Positions 58,161-64,000 of a DNA stretch of 64,000 nt are shown piece after piece. The stretch comes from Trichopria drosophilae (taxonomy: Eukaryota; Arthropoda; Insecta; Hymenoptera; Diapriidae): assembly GCA_030407085.1 (NCBI GenBank), contig CM059586.1, positions 84,379,501 through 84,443,500 on the forward strand, written 5' to 3'. The position numbers and the translations under genes were made by a program. The notes below the pieces were generated by a model. That model ran no database searches. It was not told where the DNA came from and saw only the letters and a program-made list of their open reading frames with translations. How positions within the stretch are numbered: the stretch's first letter is position 1; each line of letters begins with the position of its first letter.

Positions 58161-59074
58161 ATCAGTTTCGAAATGTTGGGCTATTAGTAGAAAATGTTAA
58201 ACAATTTTTAAGAAAATATTATTTAAAATGTAAATTGAAAGATTTTGACAGATTACGAATTCCGTTTTAACCACTTGCGACTAAACCACGCGATATTTGC
58301 GCCACCAAGTAGCAAAATGAGGTAGCTCACCTCGATAAAGTGTCATTTGAGTCACGCTTGAATATTCGATACTATTTCCACAATACCGACGTTTTAAATA
58401 AGATAAAATATTTGAAAATGATGAAAAATCGATAAAAATTATGATTTTTCGCAGTTTTTCTCGTTTACTGACAACAGAATTGATAATGTCGAAAAATGTT
58501 TCCAATAATAGTTATAGATCTACTCAGAATACATATTTTATATTCAATACAATTTATTGAGTTTTCAATATATGCCGAAATAAAAACAAATAGCATTTGC
58601 GCCAATTTTTAGCATGATAGTCGATTTCAGCTCATCAAAATACGTAAGACGCCATAAATGTAATACAAACTAGTGTTGGCGTGGTGCCTCGCTCGCTTCG
58701 CTCGCTCAGAAACTTCGACCCAGTGGAGAGTCGGCTATTCCTTAAGACTCGTTTGTTTACTAACAGCTTTCAATTATATTATAAAATTATATTGATATTT
58801 GGGGTCCAATCATATTTAGGTCCAAGTGGCTTCGATAGATATGTTACAACAATATAGTGTTTCTTATATGTATGAAAATTGAAAATGAACATTTTCAAAA
58901 CTTCGACCCCGACAACAGGCCAGCCGAAGTATTAATAAATAAAAGTTGCAAAACACTTACTTCGTACACTTGTATTCTAATAGACTATTCGATGCATATT
59001 ACATGTTTATGTGTTTTACTAATTACTGTCTGTATTATTATGATCTTATACAATATATCTACATATAATTCGTC
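58161..59074. other. AT-rich stretch with a GCTCGCTTCGCTCGC palindrome
   Basis: CTCGCTCGCTTCGCTCGCTC lies at 58689-58708, a near-perfect inverted repeat in otherwise AT-rich DNA. No gene recognised. Confidence 0.4.
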
Positions 59075-59150
59075 AAAGATATCTTGAAAGTGTCGAAAAG
59101 ATCTATGACGGATATCTTATAGATATCTATAAGACATCTTTTAGATATAT
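59075..59150. repeat. Short AGATATCT tandem
   Basis: AAAGATATCTTGAAAG, GGATATCTTATAGATATC and AAGACATCTTTTAGATAT are variants of one 10-12-base theme repeated about six times. The AGATATCT core is itself a palindrome. Confidence 0.55.
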
Positions 59151-59170
59151 CGAAATAGTTATTTTCGTAT

Positions 59171-59480
59171 CAAGGGCGTAAAAGAACTTATGCGCCCGTA
59201 GGTGCTCACCGCACCCTAGGGCTGGCGAAGACGACCCCTGGGGGGTAGGGGGTCGAAATCTCAAAATTTAATGAAAACTATAGGGTAATTTTTTTGCCGC
59301 GATGACCAAATTCAATACTTTTTCAGACAATAGTCATAAACATTTTAAACCAGTTTTTATGGCATTACCGTTGACTTTAGGAAGAAAATACATACAACCT
59401 TTTTTGTAGAGAATTTCATGCTCTATCTTTTTCGTTTGAAAGATTTTTTAATAAAATTTGTATTTTTCAAAATAAATGCA
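59171..59480 (+). repeat. GTCGAAAT...CTATAGGGTAAT dispersed repeat, copy 2
   Basis: After a GC-rich leader (GGGCGTAAAAGAACTTATGCG, CCCTGGGGGGTAGGGGGTCG), the words ATGAAAACTATAGGGTAATT, GATGACCAAATTCAATACTT and CAGACAATAG match copy 1 at 14155. Confidence 0.6.
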
Positions 59481-59826
59481 ATAAACTACAAAGAAACTTA
59501 ATTGGGGCTAATTTTTTTTAGTAATGGACGGGTGGATCTGCCCCAAAATCTAATCAGATCTAAGTTATGCCAAGACGCGTATTTTAAAAAAAAATTTATG
59601 TCAATAGGCTTATCAGTTCGCGAGTTATCGCGAGACAAAAAATCGGGACGTACGGACGTACGTACGTACAAGATCACGTACACAAATTTTTTTATTGTTG
59701 ATTTGGGTTCCTTTGGGTCTGAAACGTCGACATTTGATGAAAAACTATATGGTAATTTTTTTGCCCGAAGTGACCAAATTCAGTATACTTCGTCCAGACT
59801 TAGTCTGGATTCTCTAAAAACATTAT
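59481..59826 (+). repeat. GTCGAAAT...CTATAGGGTAAT dispersed repeat, copy 3
   Basis: GTCGACATTTGATGAAAAAC, TATATGGTAATTTTTTTGCC, GAAGTGACCAAATTCAGTAT and CCAGACTTAG match copies 1 and 2. The upstream part carries a short ACGTACGGACGTACGTACGT tandem at 59646-59667. The 108-codon frame crossing it is not credible as a gene. Confidence 0.55.
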
Positions 59827-59957
59827 AGTGAAAATTCACTTTTTATGGATGAAAACTTATGCCCTTCTAGTGATCAAGAGAATTGTCACTTTTTGACAGT
59901 ATATTTTTACCTCAAACAGGTTAGGTATTCTCTCCATAAAGAGTAAGATTTCACTTA
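59827..59957. repeat. 130-bp foldback
   Basis: AGTGAAAATTCACTTTTTAT with GGATG is mirrored by CTCCATAAAGAGTAAGATTTCACT. A small MITE-like structure without coding capacity; it abuts copy 3 of the preceding repeat. Confidence 0.45.
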
Positions 59958-60954
59958 ATAACAGTCAACAATCATTATTTTAAGTTATTTCATTCTTGAA
60001 GCATTCAAAAAAATTTAGAAAGTATGTAATAATAACTAATAAGTTATTGTAGTATTATTGACAAGTTAAATAACAAGTCAAAAATGAGATTTCACCCTTT
60101 CACTAGAGTGGCTGAATGTTTACCCCCTGTCTTAAAGATCGCTTTTTTATAAATCACATTTCTTCTACACATTTTTTTAATAAATTTATTTCCAGAGAAA
60201 TGTATGTCAAAAAGTGGCAAGTCCATAAGAAATGGGACACAATTAGCCAAGTCCATTTCTTAAACTTCAATATCTTTAATACCATAAGACTTACATTTGC
60301 ATAAAACATGGAAATGTTTTCTTCTTTATCAAGCAAGTAATCCTCATTATTACAATATAATAATTTGTAATATTTTTCTTATAAACAATTTTTTGTGTTT
60401 TTCTCGAATTTCCATTACTTGGTCTTGGCAGGTATTGCACCCCAAAGCCTCATATTTTTCTGTATATATAAACATTCCTTCGTTTAAGAAAATTATACGG
60501 ATTGTGCACCAAACTATTGTATACAAGTATTTGAAATATACGTTGCATATACGGGGTGTCAACAGGAGGACAGAATGTAGGAAAACTGACGTTAATGCTA
60601 TAGGGCGATCGACATTGAGGGTTGAAACTGTCATATACGCTATTCGTTAACATTGCCTAACACATCAATGGTATCAAATTTCAATCAAAAAGCCTCACAA
60701 AATTGAGTTAAATCATACCCCCGTTTCCCCTTCTGACAAGTTCGGTCGACTGCATGCAGTCGAACGAGTTAAGAAGGGTCGATACCCTAAATTTTCCCTT
60801 CTACTTTCGTGTCAAAATAATGCATTACACTTTTTCATTTTCCACTTATTTTAAACCGAACCATATTATTCAAACGGAAAACAATTATTTTCAATTACTT
60901 AACAAATTTTAAACGTTTTACAATGATTCATAATCCAGATATTTTTTATGGGCA
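59958..60954. other. AT-rich stretch without recognised genes
   Basis: Open frames of up to 117 codons (60297-60650) lack recognisable domains and overlap on both strands. CATATACGGGGTGTCAACAG at 60547 weakly resembles a mariner-type end. GACTGCATGCAGTC at 60750 is a 14-base palindrome. Confidence 0.35.
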
Positions 60955-61100
60955 TTTTACGTACATTATTAAAAATTTCTTTAAAAATTCATTGAAGTAT
61001 TTAACGGAAAGTTTTTGGATTGCCATTTTATGATTTCCTAAAAAAATTTAGTAATTTCTAATAACAGAAAAGTGTAAGGTAAGAAACAAATTTTGATTGC
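60955..61100. repeat. Hairpin MITE family, worn copy 3
   Basis: ACGGAAAGTTTTTGGATTG, TAGTAATTTCTAATAACAGA and AAAGTGTAAGGTAAGAAACA with AATTTTGATTGCTT parallel copy 2 (23530-23630) in the same order. The hairpin arms have decayed. Confidence 0.4.
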
Positions 61101-62517
61101 TTATAATTCCCATATTGTCATTGCACTCATAAGTATCGACCTCATCACCATTTGATACTGTTCATGGTTTATGCGCTACTGGTCAAAACTAAAACTAAAA
61201 ACAGACATTTTAAAAACCTTTCATTATTAATGTATATTAAAAAAAATTGTTGTATTATTTAGGTTTTTTGTGTTAATAAAAAACTACACAGGAAAAAAGA
61301 AAGACCTTATTTCTCCTTACTCGCTTTTTGTGTCATAAGAGATACGACTCGCCGAAGAAGTGCGATAACTTTCAGCAAAAACTGAAGCCAAGTTATATGT
61401 GAGTTTGGATAAGACTTCAACTAGTATTCGCAAGCAAAGTCAAGCAACTTGGTGTAACGAACTTTTCCGCGATTTGGAATAAGTCTGCGCGATTCAAACT
61501 GCCACAAAGCCCTTCCTGCGGTTTTCATTTCTCGTCTTGTTTTTTCTTCGCTTTAGATTAAACACCTCCAATATGAAAACGAAAATAAATAATTATTGAA
61601 ATATTATAAATAAAACTAGCAACTCCAGAGTCAGCAACTCCATTTAAAAATAAACAATCCTAAAATAAACAAGAATTTTCTTCGAATTTTTGTTGGATTC
61701 CAACGATGTGAACTGTAACTACAACTGCGGGCGATATAAAGTACAGTATTATTTTTATTATGCTTTGATTGAATGTATTCGTTACTTTTTATTATAAATT
61801 ATTTATAATTCGGGAGATTTAAGGGTAATGTTGGGAGGTATCAGGTTATATTAGGGAAGGTCAGGTAATAACAACATAGTATTGGCCAACTATCAAGGAG
61901 ATAGATTGTAAGAAATTTCTCTTAGTGATTTACCCATCGAGTTAATTTATAACCAAACATATGAAATTTTACATACGACAATAGCAAGAAGAACAACAAC
62001 TAAACGATAAAACCCATGTTATCCCTAAATTGAAAATGGTTTTACAATTTTCGTAAATAAAAGTCTCTCAGTGTAGTTTAAAAATTAATTTGTTCCAACA
62101 TTTTTAGCAAAAAATTCGTAGTATTTGGATTTAACGGTCACGATTACTAATTTAAACTCCATTAAAACAAATTTAAGACGGTGTTATTTTGAATTTCAAA
62201 AATGTTTTGCCAAATTCATAATGAATAACTTCGAAAACTCCTGAATAACAAATTTGAACTGTTTTCTTATTGAGTTTTCTTCGCATGAAATATAGAGAAA
62301 CGTTTAGAAATGCTGAAATATCAAAAATTCTGAGTCAGAATTAACAATACCTTTTTATTAAACTTTATCTCGAGGAGGTCTTTATTTATGAGCTTTTATT
62401 TCCATGAAAGGTTTAAACTGATTACAATGAGTTACAAAAAACAAAAGGTCGAGGTTCATTTCAAAACAATTATATTTATTGAAGGTTAGGGTCAATGAAC
62501 AAGACTAAAGTACACCG
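61101..62517. other. Unassigned stretch; CACTGAGAGA-type end at 62066
   Basis: No gene recognised. AAAAGTCTCTCAGTGTAG at 62063 is a terminus of the CACTGAGAGA type whose partner is unclear. Worn dispersed-repeat words lie at 62190-62260 (GCCAAATTCATAATGAATAAC). Confidence 0.35.
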
Positions 62518-63205
62518 AATTTGTCATGAGGTCATTTGCATTAAAATTGCCGTTGAAGTGTTAAAACATCTCTTCATTAGCACTTTTTGAGTCACAATAA
62601 AACTAATCGGGTTGAAATGTAAACTTCGAATTTTTCGACCCTTAGTGAAATGACACTACCGATAGTATGGGAATTTAGTTAATTTATCAACTACATGTTT
62701 ATATGTGTAAAATAGCTGAAATTACAAAAACTTACAGAAAACGGTTCTCTGTGATAATAATGTTCTTTAAACTAATCACTTCAATTTTTTATTTTTGTTT
62801 GCTGACCACGTAAAATATATCTGTAGACATTACTTCCCCTACAAATAAAATAGTGAAAATTAAATCTGTAATCAGCGACCCCAGAATGCGTATAACAAGA
62901 AATTTCAAACTTTCATCGCCATATTGGATCGTTTATTTTGAATGTAAAAAATTTGTCAAAATGTTTCCAAATTCGAGCTCAGAAATTAAAAAAAAACTCC
63001 AAATGAAAGGTTTAATTCGACTCCGCTTAGATTTTAAAACTTAGTCCTACAAATGACACCCAATATTTTGACACCTATTTTTACTACCATAAAAAAAGGT
63101 TGGTAAATTAGGTTTTATCGTGACTCAAAAAGTGCTGGAAAAGACATTTTCACACTTTAACTTCAATAAGTAACCTTTTCTTGATCATTATGACATAAAC
63201 ATTAA
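62518..63205. repeat. Large foldback, about 0.69 kb, with the dispersed core at its centre
   Basis: AGCACTTTTTGAGTCACAAT (62579) faces ATCGTGACTCAAAAAGTGCT (63118), with matching neighbours GTTGAAGTGTTAAAACATC and ACACTTTAACTTC. The centre holds GTAATCAGCGACCCCAGAAT (62869) and CGCCATATTGGATCG (62920). Inner words GACACTACC and TGACACCCAATATT recall the 54.5-kb foldback. No protein. Confidence 0.7.
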
Positions 63206-64000
63206 ATTTTTAAATAAACAGATTTCGACCTTTTTTTATATCTCAGTGTTATTGTTTTATAAGCCTATTAGTTTTGTCTACTCTAAAAATTTTGTAATGG
63301 AACGACATAAAATACAATTGGTTCTAACCCAATATCTTCTCGACAAATGACGATAAATTCCACTATTAGTAGAAGGGGCTCCAACAAAAACTTCTTCAGG
63401 CAGACAATGGTAAAATGTTATTCAAACATTTTAGGATTTTACAGCATTCATATATACCATACACTTAACGGCATTCGCGGATAATCACATTAATGCCGTG
63501 TGTCGTGATGTAAGCACGTTTTTTCCATATCGAGAGCATGGTGCATAATACACTGAACGTCGAATCGCTCACAATGGAGAATATTCCTGATTCGAGTGCG
63601 TTCAGTATTTTTAGAGAACAAATGTCAAACGGTATACGCATGTAAGAACAATGCCGAGATATATCGGCTTGTAAAAATAAAATTAGTAGAAATGCAAATC
63701 GCCTGTCGCTCTAGGTGTCAAGTAGGAAGAGCAAAAGGAAGGAGGAAACCCTGGTGAACAAATAGAACATTTTCTGCCTGACCCGTTGTAATGGATTTCT
63801 CGACAGTATTTGGCAAAGATTTCAATAATTTTTTCCTTGTAATATGATAATACACTTATTCGCGGTAACGTTCAATGCTGGCTAATGTCGAGGAATTCTA
63901 CCAAAATTAAATATTTGATAGCTATAGATATGAAAAATATTCTGGAAAAATATTTTACAAAAATTGTTAAAATGGCGGTCATAACGTCACGTTTACTGAA
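63206..64000. other. Unassigned terminal stretch
   Basis: No gene recognised. 63480-63740 is modestly GC-richer. The window ends in AAAATGGCGGTCATAACG, a fragment similar to the dispersed core. Confidence 0.4.

Noticed and set aside
57727..60566. Element bounded by CAGGGTG (57731) and a GGGGTGTC word (60553)
   Set aside because: Both words point the same way and the following bases do not match each other.

Overview
The window looks like a piece of an arthropod, most likely insect, nuclear genome. It is very AT-rich, has no operons or ribosome-binding sites, no long run of genes, and is packed with the relics of eukaryotic transposons. The repertoire (a Tc1/mariner-type DD41D element with CAGGGTGT ends, foldback MITEs with TA target duplications, a piggyBac-type TTAA MITE, Penelope-like and jockey-superfamily retroelement fragments, tRNA-headed SINEs, short TTAGG-like runs) fits insects well. 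Hymenoptera or Hemiptera are plausible, but the sequence alone does not settle this. I could not recognise any exon of a host gene, so the window is intergenic or lies in very long introns.

Layout. 0-5 kb: AT-rich, with a small CCGAC-rich foldback, a tRNA-related SINE, a GATC-dense block and a roughly 1-kb foldback. 5.4-7.3 kb: two oppositely oriented Penelope-like fragments (end of the reverse transcriptase on +, GIY-YIG nuclease on -) with a 754-bp MITE between them, then a hairpin MITE. 8.7-10 kb: inverted/tandem repeats and a SINE with a clear 12-bp target duplication. 11-13.3 kb: a foldback repeat, a palindrome cluster and a 720-bp MITE. 15.0-18.6 kb: the centrepiece, a complete 3.6-kb DD41D transposon with an intact 357-codon transposase and very long inverted repeats made of 280-bp units. 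18.7-30 kb: several MITEs, GC-richer unique blocks and large empty AT-rich stretches. 30-41 kb: dispersed repeats and at least four large foldbacks. 41-51 kb: GC-richer blocks, a decayed minisatellite and small MITEs. 52-57 kb: two non-LTR retrotransposon remnants on the minus strand, one a 348-bp 3' end with a 13-bp target duplication, the other carrying a 409-codon reverse-transcriptase reading frame. 57.6-64 kb: a GC-richer block, more repeats and a last foldback.

How the parts relate. The only protein that may still work is the DD41D transposase. The 720-bp MITE at 12.6 kb has nearly the same terminal 17 bases as this element and could be mobilised by the same kind of enzyme. Several large foldbacks carry the same internal core (AAAATGGCGGATCC with a nearby AATCAGCGACC), which also occurs alone many times, so they look like one repeat superfamily. 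Three hammerhead-ribozyme-like relics fit the presence of Penelope-like elements. I found no CRISPR array, rRNA or intact tRNA gene, and no convincing new multi-gene system; the main novelty is in the architecture of the repeats.
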